Position numbers and translations under genes: made by a program
Notes under the pieces: generated by a model
Database searches by the model: none
Told to the model about the DNA's origin: nothing
The model's input: the letters and a program-made list of their open reading frames with translations, nothing else
NCBI RefSeq assembly: GCF_020733635.1
Contig: NZ_JAJFZL010000001.1
Span: 4,278,001 to 4,342,000 of the forward strand
Direction of reading: 5' to 3'
Source: Nocardia spumae
GTDB taxonomy: Bacteria; Actinomycetota; Actinomycetes; Mycobacteriales; Mycobacteriaceae
Length of the DNA stretch: 64,000 bases
Part shown: positions 50,117-59,700 of the stretch, one piece after another
Numbering within the stretch: the first letter of the stretch is position 1
How the letters are laid out: each line of letters begins with the position of its first letter

Positions 50117-50158
50117 CTCGAGGACAGCTCGATCGCGCTGCTCGAGCGGGGCTCGAGC
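50117..50158. promoter_or_regulatory. Four TCGA(G) repeats, probable SARP site
   Basis: CTCGAGG, CTCGATC, CTCGAGC and CTCGAGC begin at 50117, 50128, 50141 and 50152, that is, at spacings of 11, 13 and 11 bp. SARP proteins such as DnrI and ActII-ORF4 bind TCGAG-type direct repeats one helical turn apart. The site lies between accDA and the ketosynthase gene and could switch on both. Confidence 0.7.
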
Positions 50159-50254
50159 GGCCCGCTTCACCCTGATCGTGATCTCGGGGACTTTCGGGAC
50201 TGTTCGGCGAGAAGGGACAACAGCTGTGTACGCCAATGCATTCGGAGGTTCGTC

Positions 50255-51523
50255 ATGAACCGTCGCGTCGTCGTGACCGGGCTCGGGGTGCGTGCGCCCG
50301 GTGGTAACGGCAAGGACGAATTCTGGAAGTTGCTGTCGGAAGGGCGCACCGCCACCCGCCGGATCAGCTTCTTCGACGCCTCACCCTACCGGTCCCAGGT
50401 GGCGGGCGAGGCGGATTTCGACGCGGCCCGGGAAGGGTTGTCGCCCAGGGAGATTCGCCGCATGGACCGCGCCGCGCAGTTCGCTGTGGTGTGTGCCCGC
50501 GAAGCGGTGGCCGACAGCGGTCTCGGCATCGAGACGCTCGATCCGCAGCGCATCGGTGTCAGCCTGGGCAGTGCCGTCGCCGCGGCGACGAGCCTGGAAC
50601 AGGAATATCTGGTGCTGTCGGACTCCGGGCGCGATTGGGTGGTCGACGAGAAGCACGTCTCGCCCTACATGTTCGACTACATGGTGCCGAGTGTGATGCC
50701 GGCCGAGGTGGCGTGGAGCGTGGGCGCCGAGGGGCCGGTGGCCATGGTGTCCAACGGGTGCACGTCGGGACTGGACTCGGTCGGGCACGCGGTGCAGTTG
50801 ATCCGTGAGGGCTCCGCCGACGTGGTGCTGGCCGGCGCCGCCGATACCCCGATCACGCCGATCGTGGTGGCCTGCTTCGACGCGATCAAGGCGACCACGC
50901 CGCGCAACGACGATGCCGAGCACGCCTCGCGCCCGTTCGACAACTCGCGCAACGGTTTCGTCCTCGCCGAAGGGGCGGCGATGTTCGTGCTGGAGGAGTA
51001 CGACAGCGCCCGCCGCCGCGGCGCGCGCATCTACGCGGAGATCACCGGCTACGCGACCCGCTGCAACGCCTACCACATGACCGGTCTCAAGGCCGACGGG
51101 CGGGAGATGGCCGAGGCGATCCGGGTGGCGTTGGACGAATCGCGGGTCGATCCCACCGCCGTCGACTACGTCAACGCCCACGGGTCGGGCACTCGCCAGA
51201 ATGATCGCCACGAAACGGCGGCGGTGAAACGCAGTCTGGGCGAGCACGCGTACCGCACGCCGATGAGTTCGATCAAGTCGATGGTGGGTCATTCCCTCGG
51301 CGCCATCGGTTCGGTGGAGATCGCGGCCTGCCTGCTCGCGCTGCAGCACCAAGTGGTGCCGCCGACGGCGAATCTGCACGAGCCGGACCCGGAATGCGAT
51401 CTCGACTACGTGCCGCTCACCGCGCGCGATCACCGCATCGACACGGTACTGAGCGTCGGCAGCGGCTTCGGCGGCTTCCAGAGCGCCATGGTGCTGCGCC
51501 GGCCGCAGGGGGTGCCGGCATGA
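50255..51523 (+). CDS. Type II polyketide ketosynthase (KS alpha)
   Basis: The 422-residue condensing enzyme of the minimal polyketide synthase has the catalytic cysteine 169 in [11 protein letters not shown], the two histidines in [12 protein letters not shown] and [12 protein letters not shown], and the family start [17 protein letters not shown]. It condenses malonyl-ACP units as a heterodimer with the chain-length factor. GGAGG precedes the ATG; its stop overlaps the next start (ATGA), so KS and CLF are made in equal amounts. Confidence 0.96.
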   Translation: MNRRVVVTGLGVRAPGGNGKDEFWKLLSEGRTATRRISFFDASPYRSQVAGEADFDAAREGLSPREIRRMDRAAQFAVVCAREAVADSGLGIETLDPQRIGVSLGSAVAAATSLEQEYLVLSDSGRDWVVDEKHVSPYMFDYMVPSVMPAEVAWSVGAEGPVAMVSNGCTSGLDSVGHAVQLIREGSADVVLAGAADTPITPIVVACFDAIKATTPRNDDAEHASRPFDNSRNGFVLAEGAAMFVLEEYDSARRRGARIYAEITGYATRCNAYHMTGLKADGREMAEAIRVALDESRVDPTAVDYVNAHGSGTRQNDRHETAAVKRSLGEHAYRTPMSSIKSMVGHSLGAIGSVEIAACLLALQHQVVPPTANLHEPDPECDLDYVPLTARDHRIDTVLSVGSGFGGFQSAMVLRRPQGVPA

Positions 51524-52734
51524 GCGTCGTGACGGGGATGGGTGTGGTGGCGCCCAACGGGCTGGGCCTGGAGCACTTCTGGGATGCCGTGCTGGCGGGA
51601 CGCGGGGCGATCGCGCCGCTGACCCGCTTCGACACCACCGGGTTCGGCGCGACCCTGGCCGGACAGGTGGCCGAGTTCGACGCCGGCAAGTATCTGCCGA
51701 GCCGGCTGCTGCCGCAGACCGACGTCTCCACCCGGATGGCGCTGGTGGCCGCGCAGTGGGCACTCGACGACGCGAAGGTCGACACCAGCGCACTGACCGA
51801 CTACGGCATGGGTGTGGTCACCGGAAACGCCTCCGGCGGTTTCGAATTCACCCACCGCGAATTCAACAAGCTGTGGTCGCGCGGCTCCGAGCACGTGAGC
51901 GTGTACGAGTCGTTCGCCTGGTTCTACGCGGTGAACACCGGCCAGATCTCGATCCGGCACGGCATGCGGGGACCGAGCAGCGCGCTGGTCGCCGAGCAGG
52001 CCGGCGGCCTGGACGCGATCGGCCACGCCCGGCGCACCGTGCGCCGCGGCACACCCCTGGTGGTCACCGGCGGCGTCGATTCGGCGCTCGACCCGTGGGG
52101 CTGGGTGTCCCACATCGCGGCCGGAACGATCAGTACCGCAACCGATCCCGCGCGCGCCTATCTGCCGTTCGACGCGCAGGCGGCGGGCAACGTGCCGGGC
52201 GAAGGCGGGGCCATGCTGGTGCTCGAGGACGCCGCGGCGGCCCAGGCCCGCGGTGTGCCCGACTGTTACGGCGAAATCGCCGGATACGCGCAGACTTTCG
52301 ACCCGCCGCCGGGTTCGCCGCGCCCGCCGGGACTGCAGCGGGCCATCGAGCTGGCGCTCGCCGATGCCGGACTGCGCAGCGACGACATCGATGTCGTCTT
52401 CGCCGATGCCGCCGGTGTCCCCGACGCCGACCGCGCCGAGGCCGCGGCCCTCGAGGCCGTCTTCGGTCCCGGCGGGGTCCCGGTGACCGCCACGAAACCG
52501 CTCACCGGGCGGCTGCTCTCCGGCGCGGGCCCGCTCGACATCGTCACCTGCCTGCTGGCCATGCGCGACGCGGTGATCCCGCCGACCGTGGCCACCACCG
52601 AACTCGCCGAAGGATGCCGGATCGACCTCGTCCGCGGCGAACCGCGCTCGGCCGACCTCGGCGCCGGGTTGGTGCTCGCGCGCGGCCGGTGGGGTTTCAA
52701 CTCCGCGGTGGTCGTGCGCGCGAACCCGCGCTGA
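51520..52734 (+). CDS. Chain length factor (KS beta)
   Basis: The 404-residue partner of the ketosynthase has glutamine (residue about 160, in [12 protein letters not shown]) where the active cysteine would be; this glutamine is the hallmark of chain-length factors and aids malonyl-ACP decarboxylation. Other blocks are [14 protein letters not shown] and [16 protein letters not shown]. It helps fix the number of extensions; the number cannot be read reliably here. It is coupled to the KS gene by ATGA. Confidence 0.95.
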   Translation: MSVVTGMGVVAPNGLGLEHFWDAVLAGRGAIAPLTRFDTTGFGATLAGQVAEFDAGKYLPSRLLPQTDVSTRMALVAAQWALDDAKVDTSALTDYGMGVVTGNASGGFEFTHREFNKLWSRGSEHVSVYESFAWFYAVNTGQISIRHGMRGPSSALVAEQAGGLDAIGHARRTVRRGTPLVVTGGVDSALDPWGWVSHIAAGTISTATDPARAYLPFDAQAAGNVPGEGGAMLVLEDAAAAQARGVPDCYGEIAGYAQTFDPPPGSPRPPGLQRAIELALADAGLRSDDIDVVFADAAGVPDADRAEAAALEAVFGPGGVPVTATKPLTGRLLSGAGPLDIVTCLLAMRDAVIPPTVATTELAEGCRIDLVRGEPRSADLGAGLVLARGRWGFNSAVVVRANPR

Positions 52735-52786
52735 CCCGACTTCACAGCAATCGCAGTATCCGTTCGAATGCACTCAGGAGCAGATC

Positions 52787-53044
52787 ATGACCATCACCAT
52801 CGACACCCTGCGCCGAATTCTCGTGGCCTGCGCCGGCGGCGACGAGGACGCCCCCGAACTCGCCGGTGACATCGCCGAGGTCGAGTTCGAGGAGCTCGGC
52901 TACGACTCGCTGGCCCTGATCGAAGCCGCCTCGCGCATCCAGCGCGAGTTCGGGGTGACGGTCCCCGAGGAACAGCTCATCGACGTCAAGACCCCGCAGG
53001 AGCTGATCGACATCGTCAACGAGCAGCTGGCGGGTGTGGCATGA
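52787..53044 (+). CDS. Acyl carrier protein
   Basis: The 85-residue acidic four-helix protein carries the growing polyketide on a phosphopantetheine arm at serine 41 in EELGYDSLALIE. No phosphopantetheinyl transferase gene is in the window, so one from elsewhere must act. An AGGAG site lies about nine bases before the ATG. The stop overlaps the start of the cyclase gene. Confidence 0.95.
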   Translation: MTITIDTLRRILVACAGGDEDAPELAGDIAEVEFEELGYDSLALIEAASRIQREFGVTVPEEQLIDVKTPQELIDIVNEQLAGVA

Positions 53045-53991
53045 CCATCCGCACAACGCACACCCGGGTCGTCGAGGCGCCCGCGGACGAGGTCTACGGG
53101 CTGGTCGCCGACGTCGGCCGCTGGCCGGTGATCTTCGAACCGTCCGTGCTGGTGCGGCATCTGCACCGCGGCGCCGACGAGGAGCGATTCCGGCTGTGGG
53201 CGACGGTGAACGGTCAGGTCATCGACTGGACCTCGCGGCGGACCCTGGATGCCGCCGGCCGGCGCATCACGTTCGAGCAGGAACGCAGCCGGGCGCCGAT
53301 CGCCTCCATGGGCGGGCAGTGGACATTCGACGAAACCGGGCCGCGCACAACGACTGTCACACTCGATCACCATTTCACCGTCGCCGACGGTGTGGATCCG
53401 GACGTGATCACCGGGGCGGTCGACCGCAACAGCGTGGCGGAACTCGCGGCGCTGGCCCGGATCGCCGAGCTCGGGCATCCGGTCGACGACATCATCGTCA
53501 CCTTCGAGGATCGGGTGACCCTGGACGCGACGGCGGCCGAACTCTACGACTTCGTCTACCACAGCGACCGCTGGCCCGACCACGTTCCGCACGTCGGCCG
53601 GGTGGATCTGACCGAGGATGCCGACGGGGTGCAGCTGATGGAAATGGACACCGTCACCGAGGGCGGTATCCCGCACACCACGCGGTCGATCCGGATCTGT
53701 GTCCCGGCCGAGCGCATCGACTACAAACAGCAACTGCCACCCGCGATGCTGTTCGGGCACAGTGGCGCATGGGAATTCGCCGACGATCCCGCCGGCGTGG
53801 TGGTCACCGCGCGGCACACGGTGGCGATCAACCCCGCCGCCGCGCGCGACATCCTCGGCCCCGGCACCGGTCTCGCCGAGGCGCGCGCCTACCTCGGCGA
53901 GGCCCTCGGCACCAACAGCCGCAACACCCTGCTGTGCGCGGCGCAATACATCGCGGCCCGCCGCGCCGAATCCGCGAAAGCCCCGTCATGA
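53041..53991 (+). CDS. Di-domain aromatase/cyclase (SRPBCC)
   Basis: The 316-residue protein contains two SRPBCC (START-like) domains: residues 1-150 (TRVVEAPADEVYGLVADVGR, then WPVIFEPSVLVRHL) and residues 155-316 (DRVTLDATAAELYDFVYHSD, then WPDHVPHVGRVDL). This is the duplicated aromatase/cyclase of type II systems that usually closes the first ring of C9-reduced chains, in line with the ketoreductase in this cluster. It is coupled to the ACP gene by ATGA. Confidence 0.93.
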   Translation: MTIRTTHTRVVEAPADEVYGLVADVGRWPVIFEPSVLVRHLHRGADEERFRLWATVNGQVIDWTSRRTLDAAGRRITFEQERSRAPIASMGGQWTFDETGPRTTTVTLDHHFTVADGVDPDVITGAVDRNSVAELAALARIAELGHPVDDIIVTFEDRVTLDATAAELYDFVYHSDRWPDHVPHVGRVDLTEDADGVQLMEMDTVTEGGIPHTTRSIRICVPAERIDYKQQLPPAMLFGHSGAWEFADDPAGVVVTARHTVAINPAAARDILGPGTGLAEARAYLGEALGTNSRNTLLCAAQYIAARRAESAKAPS

Positions 53992-54920
53992 CGGCGACCG
54001 GAAGTCCGCAGCTCGCCGAACCGGTGGTGCGGGAAGTGGCCGACGGTGTGTTCGCCTACACCCACGGCCACGGCGGCTGGTGCGTCAGCAACGCCGGTGT
54101 CGTCGCCGGGCCCGACGGTGCGCTGGTGATCGACACGCTCGCCACCGAGGACCGCACCCGCGGCCTGATCGAGCATGTCGATCGGGTCGCCGGCGGACCG
54201 GCGCGCACCGTGGTCAACACCCATCACCACGGCGACCACAATTTCGGCAACCATCTGTTCGGGCCGGCCGCGGTCCTCATCGGACACGATCGGATCCGCG
54301 CCGAGATGATCGACACCGGGCTGGCCCTGACGCAGCTGTGGCCGCAGGTCCGGTGGGGTGACGTGCGCGTGACGCCGCCCACCGTCACCTTCTCCGACCG
54401 GTTGACCCTGCACGTCGGCGATCGGCGGGTCGAGCTGATCCATCTGGGTCCGGCGGCGCACACCAACAACGACGTGGTGGCGTGGCTGCCCGCGGAGAAG
54501 GTGCTGTTCGCCGGGGATCTGGTGATGTCGGGTGCGGCGCCGTTCTGCTTGTTCGGTTCGGTCGCGGGCACCCTCGCCGCGGTCCGGACCCTGGCCGGGC
54601 TGGGCGCGGAAACCGTTGTGGCGGGCCACGGCCCGGTCACCGGACCGGAGATCTTCGATCACACGATCCGGTACCTGGAGTGGATCGGCAGGCTGGCGCT
54701 CGACGGCCGCGCGCTGGGGCTGACTCCGCTGGGCATCGCGCTCGAGGCCGATCCCGGCGAGTTCGAGAATCTGGTGGATGCCGAGCGGGTGGTCGGCAAT
54801 CTCCATCGCGCCTATGCCGAAGCGGACGGCGCGGCACCGGGGGCGCCGCTGGATGTGCTCGCCATCTTCGACGAGATGGTCGGCTACAACGACGGCCGGG
54901 TACCGGCGTGCCTGGCATGA
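53988..54920 (+). CDS. Metallo-beta-lactamase-fold enzyme of the polyketide cluster
   Basis: A 310-residue MBL-fold hydrolase with the metal site THHHGDHNFGNHL, the aspartate in FAGDLVMSG and the late histidine in VVAGHGPVTG. Such enzymes occur in several aromatic polyketide clusters, where they are proposed to act as thioesterases or late cyclases. It is coupled by ATGA overlaps to the cyclase gene before it and to the monooxygenase gene after it, so it surely belongs to the pathway. The exact reaction is not known. Confidence 0.85.
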   Translation: MTATGSPQLAEPVVREVADGVFAYTHGHGGWCVSNAGVVAGPDGALVIDTLATEDRTRGLIEHVDRVAGGPARTVVNTHHHGDHNFGNHLFGPAAVLIGHDRIRAEMIDTGLALTQLWPQVRWGDVRVTPPTVTFSDRLTLHVGDRRVELIHLGPAAHTNNDVVAWLPAEKVLFAGDLVMSGAAPFCLFGSVAGTLAAVRTLAGLGAETVVAGHGPVTGPEIFDHTIRYLEWIGRLALDGRALGLTPLGIALEADPGEFENLVDAERVVGNLHRAYAEADGAAPGAPLDVLAIFDEMVGYNDGRVPACLA

Positions 54921-56167
54921 GCGAGCAAGAACCCGGCACGGCCGAGACCGTCGATGTGTGCGTGGTCGGCGGCGGGCCGGCGGGACTGGTCGCCGGTGTG
55001 CTGCTGGCCCGCTCAGGGGCGAAAGTCATTGTGCTGGAGAAACATCCGGACTTCCTGCGCGACTTCCGCGGTGACACCGTCCATCCGTCGACGCTGACGG
55101 TGATGGACGAACTCGGGCTCGCCGAGGAATTTCTCCGGCTGCCGCACGTGCGGGCCCCGCGGCTGCCGATGGCGACCGCGATGGGACCGGTGGTGTTCGC
55201 CGACTTCCGCCGGCTGCCCGGCCGGTTTCCGTTCGTGGCGTTCATGCCGCAGTGGGACGTGTTGAACTTCCTCGCCGAAACCGGCCGCCGATACCCGGGA
55301 TTCCGTCTGCTGCAGCGGGCGGAGGTCACCGCACTGCTCGAGTCCGGTGGCACCGTCACCGGCGTACGCGCTGCCACCCCGGACGGTCCGCTGGAGGTGC
55401 GGGCCCGTCTTGTCATCGCCGCCGATGGACGTAATTCCCTGGTACGCACCAGCGGTGCGCTCGCGGTGGCGGCGAGCCGGGCGCCGATGGACGTGTTGTG
55501 GTTCCGGGTGGGCAAACCCGCCGGCGAGAGCCTGCCGACGGTGCGCAGCGGCAAGGGCTTCTTCATCGTCTGCATCGATCGCGGCGACTACCTGCAGGTC
55601 GCCTACATGATTCCCAAAGGCGGATTCGAGGCGATCCAGGCCGGCGGGCTGTCGGCGTTCCGGGCGCAGCTCGCGGCCATCTATCCGGTGCTGGCGCCGG
55701 GTCTCGAGGCCGCGATCCGCGACTGGGACGATGTGAAACCGCTCGATGTGCGGGTGGACCGACTGCGGCACTGGTGCCGGCCCGGTCTGCTCGCGATCGG
55801 CGATGCCGCGCACGCGATGTCGCCGGCGGGCGGTGTCGGTATCAATCTCGCGGTCCAGGACGCGGTCGCCGCCGCGCGGCTGCTGGCGCCGACACTGGCC
55901 GGGGGCGGTGTGCCGGGTCTCGCGCTGTTGCGCGCGGTGCAGCGCCGCCGCGAATTCCCCATGCGCGTGGTGCAATTCGCGCAATTGCGACTGCTCGCCG
56001 ACCTGTATCCGAACGCGGGCGGACCCAGCACCGACAAGCCGTTGCTGGCCCGGCTGCTGCGTCGCTTCCCCGGCCTCTCGCACGTGGTGGCACGGGTGAT
56101 CGGCCTCGGGATCCGGCCCGAGCACGTCCCGCCCGCACACGGCGACCAGCTCGTTTCCAGTACCTGA
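54917..56167 (+). CDS. FAD-dependent aromatic monooxygenase
   Basis: The 416-residue flavoprotein of the PHBH-like class has DVCVVGGGPAGLVAGVLLAR at the FAD site, the RLVIAADGRNSLVR motif, and LLAIGDAAHAMSPAGGVGIN. It probably hydroxylates the aromatic polyketide with NAD(P)H and oxygen. It lacks the thioredoxin-like C-terminal domain found in longer relatives. Coupled to the previous gene by ATGA. Confidence 0.9.
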   Translation: MSEQEPGTAETVDVCVVGGGPAGLVAGVLLARSGAKVIVLEKHPDFLRDFRGDTVHPSTLTVMDELGLAEEFLRLPHVRAPRLPMATAMGPVVFADFRRLPGRFPFVAFMPQWDVLNFLAETGRRYPGFRLLQRAEVTALLESGGTVTGVRAATPDGPLEVRARLVIAADGRNSLVRTSGALAVAASRAPMDVLWFRVGKPAGESLPTVRSGKGFFIVCIDRGDYLQVAYMIPKGGFEAIQAGGLSAFRAQLAAIYPVLAPGLEAAIRDWDDVKPLDVRVDRLRHWCRPGLLAIGDAAHAMSPAGGVGINLAVQDAVAAARLLAPTLAGGGVPGLALLRAVQRRREFPMRVVQFAQLRLLADLYPNAGGPSTDKPLLARLLRRFPGLSHVVARVIGLGIRPEHVPPAHGDQLVSST

Positions 56168-56192
56168 TTCCCATACCCAGGAGGACCTTGTC

Positions 56193-56954
56193 GTGTCGAC
56201 CTATCTCCTCGTTCACGGCGCGTTTCACGGCGGCTGGGCGTGGCAGCGGGTGACCCCGCTGCTCACCGCGGCCGGCCACCGTGTCTTCGCGCCCTCACTC
56301 GCCGGCATGGGCGAACGCGCCGACGAGCTCACTCCCGACGTGGGACTCGACACCCACGTCGACGATCTCGCCGAGCTGATCGTCGCCGAGGATCTGCGGG
56401 AGGTGATCCTGGTGGGCCACAGCTATGCCGGGATCGTGGTCACCGCGCTCGCGGACCGGTTCCCGGACCGCATCGCCGAGCTGATCTACGTGGACACCTT
56501 CGTGCCACGAGACGGCGAAGCCGTCGCCGACATCATGCCGGACATGGTCGAGGCGTTCACGACCGCTGCCGCCGCCGTCGGAGACGGCTGGCGGGTGCCC
56601 CCGCCGACCGAACCGATGGGTGACAGCGGAATCAACGGCGTCACCGAGGAACCCGATCTGAGCTGGGTGGCCTCGATGCTGACGGCCCAGTCGCTCAAAA
56701 CCTTTCACCAGCCGCTGACACTGCGCAATCCGGACGATCTGGCACTCGTCCCCGTCACCCACATCCACTGCAGCGAGGGCGGCGAGGCCTTCAAGGCGAT
56801 GCGAGCGGCGATGCCGCGGACCCTGCCCCCGGCGGACCTGCCCGCCGAACGGCTCAAGATCCTGCCGACCGGCCACGACTGCATGATCACCATGCCGCGC
56901 GAATTCGCCGAGCTGCTCCTGGAATCGGCGGCTCAGCGTTCGCCCGCGTCGTAG
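56193..56954 (+). CDS. Alpha/beta hydrolase (methylesterase-like)
   Basis: The 253-residue hydrolase has YLLVHGAFHGGWAWQRVTPL (oxyanion), VILVGHSYAGIVVTALAD with the nucleophile serine, and LPTGHDCMITMPREFAELL with the histidine. It resembles plant-type methylesterases and actinobacterial esterases of antibiotic clusters. AGGAGG precedes the GTG start, 26 bp after the monooxygenase. It is the last gene of the ketosynthase operon, and its 3' end overlaps the convergent HxlR gene by 22 bp. Confidence 0.87.
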   Translation: MSTYLLVHGAFHGGWAWQRVTPLLTAAGHRVFAPSLAGMGERADELTPDVGLDTHVDDLAELIVAEDLREVILVGHSYAGIVVTALADRFPDRIAELIYVDTFVPRDGEAVADIMPDMVEAFTTAAAAVGDGWRVPPPTEPMGDSGINGVTEEPDLSWVASMLTAQSLKTFHQPLTLRNPDDLALVPVTHIHCSEGGEAFKAMRAAMPRTLPPADLPAERLKILPTGHDCMITMPREFAELLLESAAQRSPAS

Positions 56955-57304
56955 GCGGCGCGTGCCGCCAGCACCTGCGCCAGGTGCTCGTTCGACCACC
57001 GCGCGAGACCGTCGAACAGCGGAGTGAGGGTGGCGGCCAGCGCGGTGGCCGCGTACTCGACGCGAGGGGGGACCTCGGGATGGTAGGTCCGCTGCACCAG
57101 ACCGTCGCGTTCGAGCTGGCGCAGCCGCTGGGTCAACACCTTGGGCGTGACGCCCGGAATGCGTTGCTGCACTTCGTTGAAACGCATCCGGCCGTCGTGG
57201 ATCAGCACCCACAGCACCTGGGTGGACCAGCGTCCGAAGAACAGGTCGACCACCGGCGAGATCGGACAGGGATCGGCGACGGGCGGCGGCGTGACGGGCG
57301 TCAT
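56933..57304 (-). CDS. HxlR family transcriptional regulator
   Basis: A 123-residue winged-helix regulator: CPISPVVDLFFGRWSTQVLW, then RMRFNEVQQRIPGVTPKVLT, QRLRQLERDGLVQRTYHPEV, and VEYAATALAATLTPL. AGGAG lies five bases before ATG 57304. It is divergent from the luciferase-domain gene, and direct repeats in the gap are likely its binding site. HxlR proteins often sense electrophiles or quinones. Confidence 0.9.
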   Translation of the reverse strand: MTPVTPPPVADPCPISPVVDLFFGRWSTQVLWVLIHDGRMRFNEVQQRIPGVTPKVLTQRLRQLERDGLVQRTYHPEVPPRVEYAATALAATLTPLFDGLARWSNEHLAQVLAARAAYDAGER

Positions 57305-57326
57305 GATCACTCCTAGGCACTTTCCA

Positions 57327-57356
57327 TTTGGTAACTACTATACTTTGGAAACTACT
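57327..57356. promoter_or_regulatory. Direct repeats, probable HxlR site
   Basis: TTTGGTAACTACT (57327-57339) and TTTGGAAACTACT (57344-57356) are direct copies with one difference, 17 bp apart, in the divergent promoter. HxlR of Bacillus is known to bind tandem direct repeats, which supports this reading. Confidence 0.6.
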
Positions 57357-57397
57357 GTGTGACCAGAAGCCTTCACCGGCGCGAGAGGAGCACAGTG

Positions 57398-57892
57398 ATG
57401 ACTGCGACCGCACCCCACGGAAGTCTGCGCCTGCCCCAGCGGCGGGGCGAACGCCCGCTCACCCGGCCACATAATCCCCATCAGCAGCTCACCCAGAATC
57501 CGGACGTCCGGCTCCAGGAAGCGCTGTGGGCGCGCATGGTCACGCTCGACGGCACGCTGGCCGCCCGCAGTGCGGTCTCGCTGCCCGATACGCGCGCCCT
57601 GCATCTGCGACCCGAGGTCGCGCACGGACCGGACGACGCCTTCCTGACCGGCACCGAGTTCGCGCATCTGCACGGGCGCGCCGACGGCAGCCTGCATCTA
57701 CGACTGCCGGAATCGGCTGCCGCCGAAGCCGTTTCGGCGGGCTGGGCCGAACAGCATCCGATGGCCCGCGCCGGCGTCCTGCCGGCGACACTGCTGATGG
57801 TCTACGGCCCGCGCGACGAGGACGAACTCGAGCAGGTCTGGCAGTTGGTGCGTACCGCCTACGACTACGCCCGCGGGAACGCTCGAGCATGA
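57398..57892 (+). CDS. Luciferase-domain (DUF5519-like) protein
   Basis: A 164-residue protein: NPHQQLTQNPDVRLQEALWA, then GTEFAHLHGRADGSLHLRLP and VLPATLLMVYGPRDEDELEQ. These blocks match a small family annotated as luciferase domain, probably of unknown enzyme activity. GAGGAG precedes the ATG at 57398. It is divergent from HxlR and coupled by ATGA to the lipocalin-like gene. Confidence 0.75.
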   Translation: MTATAPHGSLRLPQRRGERPLTRPHNPHQQLTQNPDVRLQEALWARMVTLDGTLAARSAVSLPDTRALHLRPEVAHGPDDAFLTGTEFAHLHGRADGSLHLRLPESAAAEAVSAGWAEQHPMARAGVLPATLLMVYGPRDEDELEQVWQLVRTAYDYARGNARA

Positions 57893-58314
57893 TTCGAGCG
57901 ACGGCACGCATCGTGAGGCCCATGACTGCGACTGATCTCGTCGGCACCTGGGAACTGTTGTCCTACTACGACATCGATGACGCGGACGTGCGCAGCGAAG
58001 GGCCGCTCGGCCCGGCGCCGCGTGGTCTGCTGATCTACACCGCACAGGGTTCGGTCTCGGTGAGCATGATGCGCACCGACAGCACCGCCGCGACGAATGC
58101 CTTCATGGGCTATGCCGGGACCTGGCGCACGACGGGAACCGCGACGGTGATGCACGCGATCAGCGTCTGCTCGAATCCCGCCTGGGCCGGCACCGAGCAG
58201 GTACGCCACTTGTCACTCGACGGTGACGTGCTGACGCTGGTCGGCGCCGCGCGGGTGGACGGGCGGACTCAGCGCCGCATTCTCACTTGGCGCAGGTCCG
58301 CCCGCCCGTGTTGA
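57889..58314 (+). CDS. Lipocalin-like domain protein
   Basis: A 141-residue protein with the start TATDLVGTWELLSYYDIDDA and a middle LLIYTAQGSVSVSMM, the pattern of the lipocalin-like beta-barrel family in which members bind small hydrophobic molecules. ATG 57889 overlaps the previous stop; a later ATG at 57922 would begin closer to the domain. It probably works with the luciferase-domain protein on an HxlR-controlled compound. Confidence 0.72.
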   Translation: MIRATARIVRPMTATDLVGTWELLSYYDIDDADVRSEGPLGPAPRGLLIYTAQGSVSVSMMRTDSTAATNAFMGYAGTWRTTGTATVMHAISVCSNPAWAGTEQVRHLSLDGDVLTLVGAARVDGRTQRRILTWRRSARPC

Positions 58315-58809
58315 TCACTCCGGCGAGTACGAGAACAGGGGTTCATCGAATTGCACGGATTCACCGTCCTGTTTGAGGATCGCGGTGAGGACTCCGCCCG
58401 AGTCGGTGGTCACCGGGATCATCAACTTCATCGCCTCGACGATGCCGACCTGACGCCCCGGCGACACCCGGTCGCCGACCGCTACGAACGGCTCGGCACC
58501 GGGCTGCGGGCTCCGGTAGAAGACTCCCACGCTGGGCGCGCGGATCACCGGATCGGTAGCCGGCACCTCGGTCGCGGTATCGGGTGCCGGTGCCACGCCG
58601 GCACTCACGGCCGTCTCCCCCGGGCCCTGTGGCCACTGCGCCTCGACGGTCACCTCACCGACCTGGATCCGCAGCCCGCTGGGCTGGGCGGGGAACCCGG
58701 CCAGCAGACGCAGCGCACCCGACTGGATGGCGTCGAGTATCTGCAGGTAGTCGTGCTGGCTGGAGTCGAGTTCCGCCGCGGACGTGACATTTTCGTCCAT
58801 TGTTGTCAT
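58315..58809 (-). CDS. accB: Acetyl-CoA carboxylase biotin carboxyl carrier protein
   Basis: The 164-residue carrier has an N-terminal helical part, a proline/alanine linker, and a biotinyl domain with VGIVEAMKLMIPV, where lysine 128 carries the biotin. It completes the four activities of the carboxylase with AccC and AccDA although it sits 8 kb away. GGAG precedes the ATG at 58809. It follows the ketoreductase gene by 15 bp in the same operon. Confidence 0.94.
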   Translation of the reverse strand: MTTMDENVTSAAELDSSQHDYLQILDAIQSGALRLLAGFPAQPSGLRIQVGEVTVEAQWPQGPGETAVSAGVAPAPDTATEVPATDPVIRAPSVGVFYRSPQPGAEPFVAVGDRVSPGRQVGIVEAMKLMIPVTTDSGGVLTAILKQDGESVQFDEPLFSYSPE

Positions 58810-58824
58810 GACGGTGCTCCGCGG

Positions 58825-59607
58825 TCAGTAGTTGCCCAGGCCGCCACAGACATTCAATGCCTGTGCGGTCACGGCGGCGGCGGCCGGCGAGATCAGGTAG
58901 TCCACCATCGCGGCCACCTCGTCGACCTGGACGTAGCGGCCGATCGGCACCCGGGCGCTCACCCGCGCGTGCACCTCGTCGGTATCGACACCCCACAGAC
59001 CCGAGTAGACCTCCCGAACCCGTTCGGCCATCGGTGTTTCCACGAATCCCGGGCATACCGCGTTGACCGTGATCCCGGTCTTGGCCAGCTCCAGCCCCAG
59101 CGCCTTGGTGAAGCCGACGACCCCATGTTTGGAGGCCGAATACGGCGCGCCGTGGAGCACCCCCTGCTTACCGCCCGTCGAGGCGATGTTGACGATCCGG
59201 CCGCTGCCCCGGTCGAGCATGCCGCCGGCGGTGAGCGCGGCCTTGGTGGCGTAGAAGACGCTGTGCAGGTTCGTCTCGACGACGTCGAGCCACAGTTCGT
59301 CCTCGATCTGCGCGGTTACGCCGCCGCCGCTGCGGCCGGCATTGTTGACCAGGATGTCGACCGGGCCGAACCGCCGGACCCCGGCGTCGACGTACTCCCG
59401 GACCTGGGCGGCGTCGCGGACGTCGCACCCCACCCCGTCCACCGCGAACCCGTCGTCCTGCAACTGTTTGGCCGTATCGGCCACCCGCTGCTCGTCCCGG
59501 GCACAGATGAACACCGAAATATTCTGTGCCGCAAGGTGTTTCGTGATCTGCAAGCCCATTCCGCTGGTCGCTCCGCTGACCAGCGCCACGCGCTGACTGT
59601 CCGCCAT
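58825..59607 (-). CDS. Polyketide ketoreductase (SDR)
   Basis: The 260-residue SDR has VALVSGATSGMGLQITKHLA, the NAG block VDILVNNAGRSGGGV, serine in IVNIASTGGKQG, and the catalytic YSASKHG. Sequence around TGGKQGVLHGAPYSASKHGV and ERVREVYSGLWGV is typical of ActIII-type C9 ketoreductases of type II polyketide synthases. GGAGGAG lies directly before ATG 59607. The long open frame further upstream is a shadow. It shares an operon with accB and a control region with the divergent SnoaL-like gene. Confidence 0.92.
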   Translation of the reverse strand: MADSQRVALVSGATSGMGLQITKHLAAQNISVFICARDEQRVADTAKQLQDDGFAVDGVGCDVRDAAQVREYVDAGVRRFGPVDILVNNAGRSGGGVTAQIEDELWLDVVETNLHSVFYATKAALTAGGMLDRGSGRIVNIASTGGKQGVLHGAPYSASKHGVVGFTKALGLELAKTGITVNAVCPGFVETPMAERVREVYSGLWGVDTDEVHARVSARVPIGRYVQVDEVAAMVDYLISPAAAAVTAQALNVCGGLGNY

Positions 59608-59700
59608 ATCTCCTCCATCGGTGCTGGATCCGATTCCACCGGCCCGTCCGGCCACCAGCGTCGCGAAAGCCCCTATAAGACCGGTCAAATCGGTGTGGGC

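Noticed and set aside
53034..53987. Plus-strand frame leading into the MBL-fold gene
   Set aside because: It overlaps the well-supported aromatase/cyclase in another phase and has arginine/proline-rich shadow composition.
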